64,000 bases of DNA, taken from assembly GCA_030562195.1 (NCBI GenBank), contig CM060199.1, positions 29,284,338 through 29,348,337 of the forward strand, given 5' to 3'. Shown here one piece after another: positions 24,801-39,800 of this stretch. The notes beneath the pieces were generated by a model. The model did not search any database. It was not told the origin of the DNA and worked only from the letters and a program-made list of their open reading frames with translations. The stretch's first letter is position 1; every line of letters begins with the position of its first letter. Made by a program: the position numbers and the translations under genes. The DNA is from Nipponacmea schrenckii. Taxonomy: Eukaryota > Mollusca > Gastropoda > Lottiidae.

Positions 24801-27800
24801 GCCAAATTATAAAATATCTACTCGTAGACAATATATTGAATATTATTTGACCTAATTTTCAAGGTCATAGATTAAGTGGGTCACACCTTCCGTACCCGTT
24901 AAAGTGACCTAATTTTGAAAAAATCGAAATTTAAATAATTCGAAAGAAAATACGAAATTTGAAAATCGGTCTCCAAGAAAAGGTAGATAATGATCCATTG
25001 TATCTATGTGCTGAATTTCATCAAAATCGGTCTATCAGTAGTGTCTGAATTTCGGATTTAAGAATTGTAACGAAAATTCAAAATGGCGGCCGATATGGCA
25101 GCTTGAACTAATTATTTAGGTCAAATCAATTACTATTGACAAGTTATTTATAAAACAGTTTTCACTTTTCACCTAGCAGTTATAGACCGGAAGTTACGTA
25201 ATTACGTCATTTGAGGCTAAACCGGAAGTGGAATTTTTTTTTCACATTTTTTCAAAAATTATAAACATATCGCCTATCAACTGATAAAGTTTCAAAATTT
25301 TACCATTTATATTAAAGCAGAAATCACGGTCTGAAATTTTTGCCGATGACCCTTGAATATTGAATTGCAAATCGTGGGTAAAATATTTAACCTAATTGCA
25401 TAAAACCTATAATTGTTAGTTGACAAATACATTGAAGTTTTCAAATCTGAAAATCCGGTCAAAATCGAACTGAAAATAAACTTGCTAAAGCAAAAAAACC
25501 TGAACTTCCGGTTCTCACTTCCTGTCAGAGATAGAACTTCCGGTTTTGTTTTATTTGATAATAGAAATCATTCTAAGATCAACTGTAGATTTAGAATTTC
25601 TGCACCTTTTACCAGTTTGTCTGCAAACTCATCCAAGAATTACAAAAAAAAAAAAAAAAAAAAAAATGAAATAATCCGAACGATTACAATACGTTTTCGC
25701 CAAAGTCGAAATACGTAATAAAGTTATAAACTAAACTATGTCATTAAGAGAAGAATTCTTCTTTCAAACTTATCATTAAAATAGAAGAGGAAGAACTTAA
25801 AATAGAATGGGTTTTAATTTCCTATCTAAGGCCTTTAAGAAAGATGTACACCAAACTATTTGTTGTCTTACAAATGTGGATAATTAAGCATGAATTTAAA
25901 GGTTCAAATTTGTGACAGTGATCTTTGAACACTATATTAGTTTAGCTAAGTAAACTAATGGTGAATCCGTCCTTTTAATATTTAAAAGTATAATAGTTTC
26001 ACACTTTATTCATACATAACATTGCACACAGTTTTCTTCTTTTTTTTTAATCAAGTGCATACATACCTCCAGGAAGACCAGCTCTATTGGCTTTTTCTAT
26101 TCGATATTGATAAACATGTAGAGTAAATAATAAATGTGATGAGCGGCCATCTTCTTCTGCTGTAAAATATCAAGTCACAAATTCATTTTTCAAAATAAAA
26201 TCGGCATCATAGTACTTAATATCGATATTTGTTCTCTATATGTTGGCCAAAGGAATTTGTTGAACAACTTCATGATAAATGTTTTTCTGCCCCTTTGAAC
26301 TAATTGACACTGTTTAGGAAATTGTAAAGTTCTTGATAAAATCTTTACCATTTTGATTTCTAGATGCTAAGGCAGCATCAAAATAAAAAGCAGCTCTATC
26401 AGCAGTTGGTGCTCTAAGTTCACTTTGATTTTCAAGTTGAGTTCCACAGATAGGATCTTCTCTCAGATAAACTCCATTTGATCCACAACCATCTACTTCT
26501 GAATAAAATAAAATATTTTTATTATACCTTCTATATTCAAGGAAACTCTCTTAGTTTTATCTTGGCACAGTCTTAAAATAAGGGATTTGATAATTTTTCT
26601 ACAAGAGGGAATTTTAAAAAAAAATATATGAAGTTTAATTAAAGACTGAAAAAAGAAGCGTGTTATTGCATAATGACCTTGTGTGAATAAACATATAGCT
26701 CTAGAGCTGTAACTCAATTTACCAATAAATGTGGGAAGACAATAGATATCAAAGGCTTTGTACAGGTTATATGGAAAGAATCAATTTACAGCATTAAGTT
26801 AGATTATAAATTACATAGTATTAGTCACTTGGTACTGAAGAAAATAAATAAATTACTGGTACTAATTCCCCTAGTTACTTCTAGAACTGTGACCAATTAT
26901 ATCAAATTACAAGTAACAAGTTTTAATCACTTTATTTCAATTTAAACCAATATCCCTTATTCCCTTGCCTCTAATCATGTCCATATAAATTCCTCTCTAA
27001 TTATTTACTTGTTAAACAATTAATTATTGATAGTAAAAAAAGCAATTAAGATCAGAGTATTAACATCATTTCAAGAACAACTATGGATGACCATACATAT
27101 TTTGAGTAACATTAAGTGGAAGGGATCAGGATAATTTCCAAAGTTTAAAGGGGCCCAGACTGGATTTTAGGGGTCGTTTTGGGCCTTTGTTACATTTAAA
27201 CAGTCCTCAGAAATATTCAAGCTCTGAGAAAATCGCAAAATACCTTGAAATATGCCTCAAACAAAAAATTTCACTTTTCATTTTTTTTCCGTGCTGCACG
27301 CGGCTGGTCTCCAGTCAGTCTGACAATTGTGTGTCCTGTTGACAAAGTCTACAATTGAAAAATGCGTTGTAGTCTGTTTATATAGATGACCGCTATTGCA
27401 CGACGGGAAGGATAACTCTTTGATTATCAAGACGAACTGTTTTCCAATATGGCGGGACGTTCGTAATTTCTTAAGTCATTATGATTTTTCAAACATGGAT
27501 AATTATGGATACACATGGATTTCAAGGCTCAAATTTCAAAGGTAAGCTCTGTAGACTATTTCTGATTAGCTAACCAAAAGATTTCATGTGTTTGAGGCTG
27601 TCGGATGATTGTCCGAAACAAATAAAGCCTGGTCCACTTTAAAATGAAATGGTATTTCTAAAATTATATTGAACATGTTGAACAATTTGTTGAAAACTTT
27701 AAGCATGTATAGTCGATATCTTGAGAAAGTTAAAGTATATATAACGCATCTTCATCTAATAATTTTTAACCAAAAAAATGGAATTTACTTCCAACAGAGA

Positions 27801-30800
27801 AATTTTTATCAACTAAAGTAAAGACACAAAGATTCAAATAAACAAATGCTGATATTGACATTAATAGTTCAGGACAAGATAAAGACTTGGGATCTGCCTG
27901 GTCAATTCTACTGCACAAGACAGATTGGCTGGTTTGGTGTGAGTAACCACAGCTTGAACCACTCTTCAATTACAATTTAATGTGTAAATAGTGCATAATA
28001 TAACAAGCAGACGGATAACAATAGTAGCAGACACACAACTCCAGTGTCATGCAGTCAATATTCAATATAACCCTGTCACATTATAATCTCAGATTTATGG
28101 TGCCTGTTCATCTCATTTTACCGTCTAATTTTCAACGATCGAGTGCCAACAAAAGAACCACTCATCTTGCTAATCTTAACAATTATAAATGGATGCTCAA
28201 CTACTAATTAACAAAAGCATTTAATTAATCCTCCCATGACTCATGTAAAGGAATGTAGATGGTCGAAAAATTTCATTAAAACATGGGAAATTCTAGAACA
28301 TTATCACAGCCTGTTGAATTAAAACCATTTCCGACATGCTACACATCAATTCTTAATAATCAACACCCTCCTGTTTGATGATAGTGTATTAGTCAGGCTC
28401 AGACTGGACAGTAAAGGACTACAGATTAACTCTCTATTGTTAAAGGTAGAAAATTGATCAGCAGAAATCTTTGTGATGATTGACAGATAGTTTTGATTAT
28501 TAAGTCTTTATCCACACTCTACAAGATAGATGACTATCATATTAAACAAGATAAGACCACTCTTACTTCCGCATTTTTCATTTTTACACCATCAAATGTT
28601 GAATTAACAAATAATTCATCATGCCTTCTCTTGGGATAAGATTTCATTTAAACGCTCAAATATTGAGTCACAACAAAACGTTACAAAACAGACAGTGCCA
28701 ACTAGAATATGAAAACTCCAGGGATTGGAAGTAAAATGAGGAGATTCAGAATTAATTTCAATTTGCCGAGGTCAATGAGATTGAGGTTAAAAGTCAATAT
28801 TAGGTTTTGTGTTTCCAAACAAGTTCAACAGGTTTTAACAATGTCTGCCACAATTTGTGAAAAAAATTCCAGCACAATCAATTAGTGAGCAATCTTTCCA
28901 GCAAACATTTTGAGGTCTAAATATGAATTCAGAAAGCTAATTAGTTGCTACTTCTTCTGATTTGCCTTCACATTTACATTAGTCACATAATTTTGGTACA
29001 ATTCAGCCATTTTTTTTTTCAAGAATATACCTTGATTATTTAAAATAAATCACAAATATTAACAATGATTTTAAATGAGCACAATAGGAGATCTACAGAA
29101 CAACATCATGTTTTGAAGATGACAAACACTGCTCATGTTGGGTTTAAAGTATAAACAGTTATTGTCTATTGCATTAATGGTCAATGAAAGACTAAAATAA
29201 AATACCTTTACTGAAATCTGCCAAAAGATCATTTAAATTCTCTTGTGTTCCAGAAACTTCTACAGCAGAAACACGGACTGAAAATCGGGCACCAGTTGAT
29301 TCTTTCTGTTCACTGATCAATTTAAATAACCAAGATATAGCACAAGGTATAACTCCTAAAGTTTGTGGTGAATGATCTTTACCTATCATAGTAAATGATT
29401 TACCTAGAATGAGAAAGTAAACTATCTACAGATTGCATACAATTAAAGCATCTGACTACATTTTAATTCAAGTAAAACTTTAAGATTTGTTTTTTAAATG
29501 CAAAATTACGAAATAAAAAAGGAAGCTGTAACTTACCAAGTTTAGAATGACCGTAACTAAAGAGACAGCCATCAGCACCACCTATAACTGATTGTAAAAT
29601 TTCACTTAAACTTCCAGCACATACTTCACTCTGAAAAAAGAAAATCAAGTGTTTGTCAACAATGTTTTGATTGTAAGTCTCAAATGACTCTTAATTCCAT
29701 AATTATATTACTATTTATTCTTATTTATATCTATTTAAAATTTTTTTTACATACCAAGGAATCATCAGGAGAAAAAATACCATCAAAAGCAAACATTTTA
29801 GGTGCAGCCACAGCAGCTCTCCTGTTGGAGGAGGTAATATAACCACTAGCAGCAGGATCGTGTACTGTAACCTGTTTACGGCGAGGATCAATGGTTAAAA
29901 AACTTCGTCCACCCTGTTCTGTTTGACCGGGTATTATAGGTGAACAAATTTTTAACATCACCTTCACCTGAAATTACACAATAAAAGAATTCTTTTAGGA
30001 GATTTTGGTAGATGCTGCAGATGTTTTATATTTATGACTGTTTGATATAACTTGAAAGACAAGTTTATGAACATATCAGATAATGTAATGTAATAAACTA
30101 AAAAAATTATCAAGTAAAAAAAAAACTGGAATGCTTTCAAGAAATTGATGTGATACAAATTAAATTTTGGCAGAGATCGTCAAGTTTTCGTATCCATGGA
30201 TTAAAATAGTGTCCTAATTAATTGACTATGATGCAGTACCAGAATTTGAACAACCTGTATTACAATTCAAAATTAAAATCTTATTTCTGATTTCCTAAGC
30301 CTAGAGTTTATAATATTGTTACTTGCAGGTCATTAACACAATACTAGTCATTAACACCCTGTAATACCCATAATATATAAATGGCTGTGTACCAAAAAGG
30401 AAACATACCACAAAGATGTTTTATGTGCCTAAATGTTACAATAAAACCATATACTTAATTCTGTCCTTAATAAGTGTAGGAATGAGTAATGCGAAAAAGT
30501 CATTTAACCAAATGATTTGTGAAGTTATATTTTGGTACCAAAATATTTATCATAGTCATAATCATATAGTCTAATAATCAAAGTTTAGTGTATTAGTTAG
30601 TGAGTCACTAATAAACTTATTTTTTATGTTAATATCGAACCATCTTTAATAGTTTTTCCACTACAGATCAGAACTATAATGTCAAAAAGCATTAAATCCT
30701 TTTTCATGTCATGCCTAGTTGAGTTAGCTGTCATAATAATAGAGTAGTAGTCTGTAGACCTTCACTGTCAGTACAGGTCATGAAAAAACATAAATCATAA

Positions 30801-33800
30801 CAAATTCCAATACTCCTCTCAACTACCAGACGTCATTTATTATCATCTGCCATTTATCAATTCTTTTTCCTACTTTTTTTTCGGCCTGTGTAATTAGTAA
30901 GGTTTGACCACTAGTCAATCTGAGTAAATGACAAATTGATTTAATTTCAACATGAAACAGATGTAAAACGAAATGAAGTGGAGTTTTACATAGTGTCGTT
31001 GTTTATCTTACGCAGCAAATAAAGGAAGATGACCAATTAGAAAAGTTGATTATAATATCTCATCCAAGTCAAGGGACATAAAGTGGTTTTGAATTAAGCA
31101 CTACCCATTCTTGAACACACTGAGCATATCCATACCTCAAAATATATCTTGTGAGATCTAAACAAAAAAGGCAAAATACCTTAAGGAAACTAAATCTTCT
31201 GAATTAAGGAACTTAAAACCATTTCTTTTTGATACCTTGTTTTTTAACAAAATGTACGATAAAGACACATATGTAACAGGCCAGAAAGATTTTCATAACA
31301 AGTAACATTAACTTGATTATAAACTCTTGGAAAGTATGCATAATTGAAAGTTCTAGAAGGGAAAAAAAGTAAGGAAGAGTACAAAGCAATTAGTATAGTC
31401 TCAAAAAGTAGGTACTACTCCTTTTACTATTATACTTCCAGACTAAAAGTAGCCTAATTTTTCCTGTCTCTGTTTTTACTACATAGCTAACTGCCAATCT
31501 CCTACCATAAAGACCCACTTCTTTTAATAACCATAAAAAATGGTTTTAGTCTCCTAATTTATTGTCTGAAAGCTTTTGACCTTGTTTTCATGCTTAACCT
31601 ACAGTCTGTAATTAAATTGATAATGTTTTCAGTAAATAACCTGCCAAACTTAATTAAAGAAAAGATGGGCATTTCATGTTAAGCTAAATTAGGCAAGTTT
31701 TCAAAATGGCTGTCAAAAACTATAGGAGGTAAATTGTTTACAGTACTAATATGTAATATCTGGTCTCGAAATACTAATTAGTTTATTAGTAAACAAGTGA
31801 TAAGCTACTCATTATTTCGTCTAATCAAGCTTGCAGACACCAACACAGTAGCTGGCAGTAGTGTAGAAAGATTTAACAATTTCGAAACATTATCCAGTCT
31901 TAAATGAACCAATTTGTAAGGATGTTTAGAAATATCTTCAAGATCAATAGAACTCTAAAACTCCAGCAAATACAAAGTCCATTTTCTCAATGCAAAGAAG
32001 TTTGACCAAGGACCAGCTGGTAGAAAGGATCCCTGACTTGTGAACTTAAGTTCTAATCCTTGTAAAATATAGGCGTTTCTTTCTCTTTCTTTCTCCTTTT
32101 CTACAATTTATACGGCTTACTGCTGTTAGAAAAGGATCGAAAATAATTTTTTCAAATTATATCTAAGAAATCTTTTGTCATGTATCTTATTAGCTGTAGA
32201 AAGCTTTAATTGCTATTGTATTGTATTTTACTTGGTCTTGTCTTTTCAAACAAATGTCTCCAGACCTTAAGCCTTTGTATAATTCTATTATATTTTCTAA
32301 CATAGATTGAAATGATAGCTTTTGAAGGTAAACTTGCCGCAACATTAAGTATATTAAAATATAGTATTATTATTTATTAGTCTTTACATTATTTTACAGT
32401 TACACAACAACTGAAAAGCACAAAATAGTTTGCCAAAACTATGATAAGTTGAAAATGTGGACAGGTAGAATTTAGAGTCCAAAGACCAAGTTTCAAAAGA
32501 TCCTTCCAGTAAATATCTGATATACTACTCTCTTACTCTGTACTGTCAATTCAGGTTCTTTCAGACAGTCTACATAGATAGTAATGAGAAATTATTTTGG
32601 TAAAAAAAACATTCGTTTTTTTATGCAATTTAAATAATATTAATTTATGAGGAATATATACAAATAAGTGCACAAACTACAGTTTCAGAGCGGAACCCAG
32701 TAAATTATTCTTTAAGAAATAAAGGTGAACGTAGATCTGTCCCACCTCATGCACATGTGTATATATACTTGTGTGTATTTTAGATGAATTGTAAATTGTG
32801 TATTTTTTAGACAAAATTGTAAATTGTGTATTTTTAGACAAATTTTAAATTATGAATTTTTTTTTCATCCATTGCATCATAGGCTGAATGTTAGACAGCA
32901 CTATGTCCTTGTGTAGGCTATTGGACCATTATTTTGACCCAAGTAAATGAAGAGCTTATTATTAAAGATTAACATTATCATAGAATTGAAATTGGAAGAA
33001 TGAATTCTGGTTTATCACAAACAACCAGTGTCAGAATTCATTGTATATTAAAAACACTAGGAAATATGGTATATTGTCATTATATGACTATTATGATTTG
33101 GCTGTAATCCAGTAATTCTCATTCAACACTGTAAAAAGTTCAAACAGGTTAATTACGATTATTAAAACTATCATAAAAGACTCTTTAACGATAATATTGC
33201 TAATTAAAATGGTGATATGACATTAAGATTCTGTCTATCAAGAAAATAAGACAATGATAAGGTATAGGTTACTAGAACGTTGTGCTATAATATAAGAAGA
33301 TTGCTTATCTTCCAGTAATTGACCGAATTTCTCAGCCCAACTTGATTGTTTGATGTTATTGAGTCTATAAGGAGACGTCTTAGAGAAAACTATCCTTCCA
33401 TGATTATGGAGATGGCCTTTTCAAGTACACTGAGTTTGGAAACAATTAACTGTGACTTAATATATCTAGAACAAGCAGGAATACAGGCTGGTATCAAGTC
33501 TTAAGCTGCAAATAGACGAAGTACAGTGTCCAGTGCGTTCTAAGATGCAGGATTGCCAATACAGTAGAAAATGGATGAAGTTAAAACACTAGGCACAGGC
33601 TTGGACACAATGTAAATGGGTATGGATAATCCAGGAAAGATCAATGCCAAAAAAAACCAAGGCCCGGTAGAAAAGGGAATCCCAGGTTTTTTATCCTTGA
33701 AAAAAATTTGTTGTTTTTTTTTCTTTCAATTCCCCTCAACTATGTTTTATTTAGTAATTTACATTTCTGCACCTCCCACCATACATTGTCTGTTTACAGC

Positions 33801-36800
33801 TTTACTGTAAAATTTGGACTATTTGTGTTGAATCTTCTAAATTCATGTTCCACAACCACATTTTTTAAAAAGTAGACAAAATACATTGAAATTGTCAAGA
33901 TAAGAAATCGGAAAGAAAATAAATTTAATTTTCAGGTTGAGTGGAGGAAAAGAAAACATGGCCGCCACTTATTGTGAAGTTTACAGAAGTAATAAAGTTC
34001 TAGTAGAAAACGTACAATCAAATTAGTGAAAAATGTCACCTCATGCTCTGATGTTGTCTGGCCTGACTTAATAACAAATTCAAATATTCCCGGAATATGT
34101 ACTGTAGGAAAATCGATCATGTTAAATCATTGGTGTAGATAAGGTCTTGTTTACATTCCCATTCCAACAGTCAGAGTAATTGCTAAGATTTAAAATTCAA
34201 ACAAAAGTAAGTTGATATGACTATATCTAATCCAAAAAAATGGCAGAAGACAGCTCTTTTCTCATGTAGAAATATTTTCAATCTACTTTAAAATTTAAAA
34301 CCTTATAAAATTAGTCTAGGCCTTCACCAATAAGTGGTGAATTTCTTTACCATCTTATAATATTGTGGTCTGAAGTTAAGTGGACTGTTTATGTTTTGAT
34401 AGTACCCAGCTTTATATAAACTTTTTTTGCTTAATATAATAGGCTTAATGGGACAGCTTGCCATACAACCAATCATATCTTTGTGTTAAAAATCGATGAG
34501 TTCAAGAAATATCCAGGTTTGAAACTTAAAATGACAACTCTGCTGTGATATATAGAAATAGCTTCTTTCTTTAAATGAAACAACTATATTTTACAAGGAT
34601 AACAACTTAGGTTCACATGTCCGCCGTGACAATGATCCTTTCTACCAGCTGGTCCTTGGCCATACCTCTAGGCATTGATCTTTCCGGGATTATCCGCTCC
34701 CATTTACAGCCGGGTGGACTGAAATTATGAGTGAAGATGACTTATTCAAGGTCATCGAACTTTCACACACCGATCGAGATTGTTGAGGTATTTTAAAGGG
34801 ATTATGTGATTGCATTTCGTGTATTTATGAAGGCTTTTTACATATATTTAAGACCCCGAATAAATTTCTGCAAATATCCTACATGTCCTTTAAATTCATT
34901 TCTTTCACAAGTTCAAAATATAGCGCAGAATTTCTAACTCATTAGGCACTTGATAATAATTCAACAAGGTGGTTCAAAGATCATATCACACCTCTATTCT
35001 AGTCTATATATGTACAAATTGTTACAGACTATAATGAGAAAATAGAAAGACGAAGAACATTTAAATCTATAATTCATTTTAATTGCAATCAAACCTCTGA
35101 TAGAAAGTGAGTCTTGTTTTATCTACATAGGCTACACTATGTTTATTTCTATATTTTTAGAATTTTATCATATTATGTGTTTACTCTGATGTATTTCACC
35201 ATGAGGAGATATTCAAACAAACAAATTAAATTGCAAGGTAGATAACTGTATATACTACTAGAATTAAAATACCGAATTATGTACAGACAAATTGATCATA
35301 ATATTATACAATTTTTTTTTTAGGTCAATGTCTGCTGTTATTTAACGCCTTGAAAAGTACAGAAAAAGTGGTACATAATGTTTTTTTAATTCTATGTTCA
35401 CCTTCAGATAATTCAACAATAATACTGCAACATTATCAATCTTTTTCGATCTTTTACTTGAGTTGATAGGAAGGAAGATCTTCTTCATCCTTTTGATCAA
35501 CTTCAAGAAACCAAAAAACTTGTACACTCACTCAACATTGAGAATCTTCACTGAACTAAGTGGCATTATCAACGGGTTAAGGTGGAAAAAATCAACAATG
35601 AGTAAAAGAGACAAGAATAACAAGCTGCTAGCTATTCCACAGTAATAATGTATAGATTCTAAATAAACCATTACAATGCATCAAAGACTCCTAATGGACT
35701 CAAAATATTTAGTGTCAAAATACATCTATGTCTAATCCATTCTTTGAAGTGGTTCATTTGCTACATTGCCATTTTCTTATTAACCACTTGAAGCAAGCTA
35801 AAATTACTTCAATTTATATAACTATTAAATATTCTGTTTTAGATATTTTTATTATATTGGATTCTAATGATAATATCTGATTCTAACAGACCATTGTGGA
35901 ATGATATAAACTATCGTGAAAGCATTATTGAATGGCCATTTTGTTTTACATGTTCAGTAGAATGAATTTGAAGTTGTCTATCTGTTTGTTGTTCAGTAAT
36001 CTTATTATTCAATCAAGAATGATACTAAGTAACATTAAGAAAAGCGTAAATTATGCCCTGGATATTAATATTGGCTTACAATGATGAAAGTGTTGGCTTT
36101 CACAGAACATAAATTCCAGCGATTAAACAATATACTCAACAATATAAACATTGTCACCATTTTATGACCAGTGAACATTGCTTTTATTATTCATTAGAGA
36201 CAACTTGAGGTTTTTTTTCAACTAGAAACTCTTCAATTTATGAGAGTCATTAAGTATAATGACTTTTTAGAGAAGATGTAAAAATAACACTTGAAGGCTA
36301 CAAACTTATCAAAATTTATTCAAAATGTCAAATTAAGGACAGATTGAACAACATATAATATATTTCATCTTCACAGCAAACATAAATTGCAAAGGTCTTA
36401 ATCAATTATCAATTGAAGCTCTTCTGATTATTTGAGAGCCGTGGTGGCTCAGTGAGTTAGATGCTTGCTAGCTTACCTGAAGATCAAAGGTTCAATCCCG
36501 GCAAAGGTCGAGATGATCTTTCAAATTTTCCAAACCGTCAGTGATGCAGGGTTGGAGGGGAAAAAAACGTCCAGTCATTCGGATGGGACAATAAACCGAG
36601 GTGCTGTGTGCTTCAGGCCGTGCACATTTAGGATCCCTGACATCCCTTGAGAGTTTGATATTCCAAAAAGAGAAGGCTTATGCCACTATCCTGGAATAAT
36701 TAGGAGCGAAGAGTAGGACTTAAATTCCATTATTTTCATTTAATTTCCTGATTATTTATTGATGTCATCATAGGAAATGCACTTTTAACTAGAACACTAG

Positions 36801-39800
36801 AACTAGAATTACCAGCTCTTGCCTTTTTTAACCTAAGTCAAAATAGGTATTGAAATATTGTAACCACATGCTTCAGAAATTGGAATTCGAAAAACTGTTT
36901 GATAACATGGCAATGAAATTATGTATGCCCTCAATTTTACAATGAACTTAACCCTTTCAGTGTTCAAGTAGATAGCAATCAGACGTAATCCTTTCTGCAA
37001 TCTTCATAATGAGATGAAGAGGGTTAAAATAAGCAGAAGTAATATGATTAGAATGTATTATAAGAGTTGGTTTTACCATGTAATTCAATAAACTTTCAAT
37101 AGCTGTTCAGGAATGTATTGGAACGATACAATTTATTTTGCCTTATTAACAAGTCTAGATAGAAAATTGTGACAGTCAGTGAGACAAGCGTAATAATATT
37201 GATGAATGATGACCATTCTGATGAAGGACTAATGACCTCCACTAGACTTGACCACAACAATTAACAATTCCACTGTACAGTGTCTGCTTTGAATATAATT
37301 GTTGCTGTCTCTTCCTTTAATTCCAAATTTATATATATAGTACCATTGGAAAATGTCAGAACTTCCTTTAATAGAAACCATCAACCTTTTGGGGATTCTA
37401 TAGCACAGCTGTTAAAGCATTCGTTCTTTACGTCATGACGTCATTTGCTTTGGTGACAATGTCGATTTGTGACTTCTGATCTGGATCGACGTGGATCCAG
37501 TCCACCCAGCTGTAATTGGGTACGGATAATCCAGGAAAGATCAATGCCAAGATGTTTGGCCTAGGACCAGCTGGTAGAAAGGATCCCTGTCATGGCAGAC
37601 TTGTGAACCTAAGTTGTTTCCTTGTAAAATATAGTTGTTTCTTTCTTTTTTTCTATTTTTTTAATAATTCTATTCCACAATCATTCAAAATATTATTTTA
37701 TTTTTAAGCAAATTTGCACTTTATTTTTGGGGTTAATATCTAAATGAAATATATAAATCAGACAAAAAAATGAAGTATTTTAAAAACAAAACAGAAACAT
37801 CATTTAAATTATATTACTTTATAATTAGTTTTGACAACCTTAATGTTAAATTCATAAATAATATTTCAAGAAATATGAATTTGACAATTTTTAACAGATT
37901 TGGTAATGTGTCATTTTTGACATGTGTTCTTTCTGGCATGTCAACTCGGCATGGGTCATATCTCAAATGGCAGACACAAGAGATTATAGGTCCTGATAAT
38001 TACTAAATATTCCTATTACAAGTTTCTTCTTCAGTTACTGGTCTCTTTTACCTTCTTGGTACAATCAAGTGTTTTTTAATCGCCTGATTGCTTAAAATTT
38101 TAATAGCACTAAAAATTTCTCATGAAAAATGCTCGATATTTTTGACCGATTCCATTTGCTGGCAAATTTGATTGTCTGTGTTCAAAGTAGTTTATCTGCT
38201 GATTGATACAATAGGGGGGGCTGATGATATCAAGTGATTTTCAAAATGGCTGCATCCTTGCAACCCCCTCCCCTTGTGTTTGGTAATTATAATCAACATA
38301 GTTTTAAAAAAAAAATCCAGTTGTTTGTTGCTTGTATGAGATGTTGGACTACTGAACAACCTCAGAAAGGCATTTCACTAAAGGACTTTCAAAGTAAACT
38401 TAAAACCAAATCCTACTTTTAGAATGGAATTCTGTTAAAATTGAACATTCTTTCTCGAGATAGATTAATACATTGATTTGAAAATCTTGATTGATTAAAA
38501 TATTTACAAAGTCTGGTTTTATAATATAAAAATTTGATAAAATTCCATCAAACATACATGCAGTTTCACACCAAATCATATATATATATATATAGCAATC
38601 TCATATTTCATCGATAGGTCAGAAGGGCAAAAGAATCCAATCTGCTATTTCAGCCTTCAAGATAGAAGAGCTGCAAAGGTATCCAAGATGGTTGCCATAT
38701 CAGCTTCATATCAGTAATTAAAGAATTTTGAAATATCACATTAGAGCGAGATCTCACTATGGAAGTGATCAGGTGGAGATATTGCCCTCAGGGGTGCTAG
38801 GAAGAAAATTTCATAAATCATTTCCAGTTGCTGCACCATTTTGTATAATTTGTAGTGATGACAAGAAATCTGTTTGACTAATTGTTACATGAGGTAACTG
38901 AGTACTAGAGCTGTCTATACCAATATTAAACCTTAACATATGTTCTTTTATATGTATAAGAATGTTGATTGGAGTTATTTATGAATCCTTAAAGAAAAGA
39001 CTCTGAACCCATGCCTTTGTTCTTATAAATAAATTATAGTTCAAAATTTCAACACCATTTTTTTTAATTCTTTCTCAAATACTTCTTTTGACTTGTCCTT
39101 TGTTTTATTCTTAAAAAAAAAATTCAAAATGAAAAGAATCTGATTTGACACAGTTAGAACCAGACAGAAGTAATAAAGCTAGAGTTTTTTAATTGGCCAA
39201 GTGAAAGATAATATTTGTGAAAAATCAGGGTCCATAATTACGTTCGGAAGCAATTACCTATGAAATGTCATTGAAAGTCTGAAATGTTTTCAAAATTTTA
39301 AACAAAGAAATTAATTTCATTATCAACATGCTAAAATCTACAATTCTCATTTGCTTTCGATTAGGAAACTGGAACCATGTAGCCATGACTGAAATTATAC
39401 AAATTTGATTTTTGGAGTTGTTTTAGAAATTTAAGAATCTAGATCTGACAAATACAAATTTGCAACAGTATATGAATAGCATTATAGATCCTTTTAATCA
39501 AGTCTTTACATTGATATACTAATTGGAATAATGCAGTAACCTATTTAACAGAATCCATTAATTGTGTTCCGAATGTTTAAACCATCTAGATAGAGCCTCA
39601 AGTATCAGTTATAATCCACATCCTTGACCATTCTGCTTCTTACAATGTGGCAGACTTTGTTAAATCAAACATGAATTATTTTGAGCTATATAGATAGCAT
39701 TGGCAGGTGTGGCAAAAATGCTTGCTCTTTTCAAAACACCTGAAGGTACTTCTTGTTTAAGGAGTCCACTATTATCAAATTTTTACTCTAAATTTTGTCA

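Noticed and set aside
25413..25718. 101-residue open frame
   Set aside because: It runs through the 1.1-kb repeat and its poly(A) stretch (a Lys run); no protein-like pattern.
36443..36500. tRNA gene at the head of SINE B (also 22650 and 55945)
   Set aside because: A and B boxes are present but the arms do not form a tRNA cloverleaf by eye, and the head continues into a dispersed SINE body.
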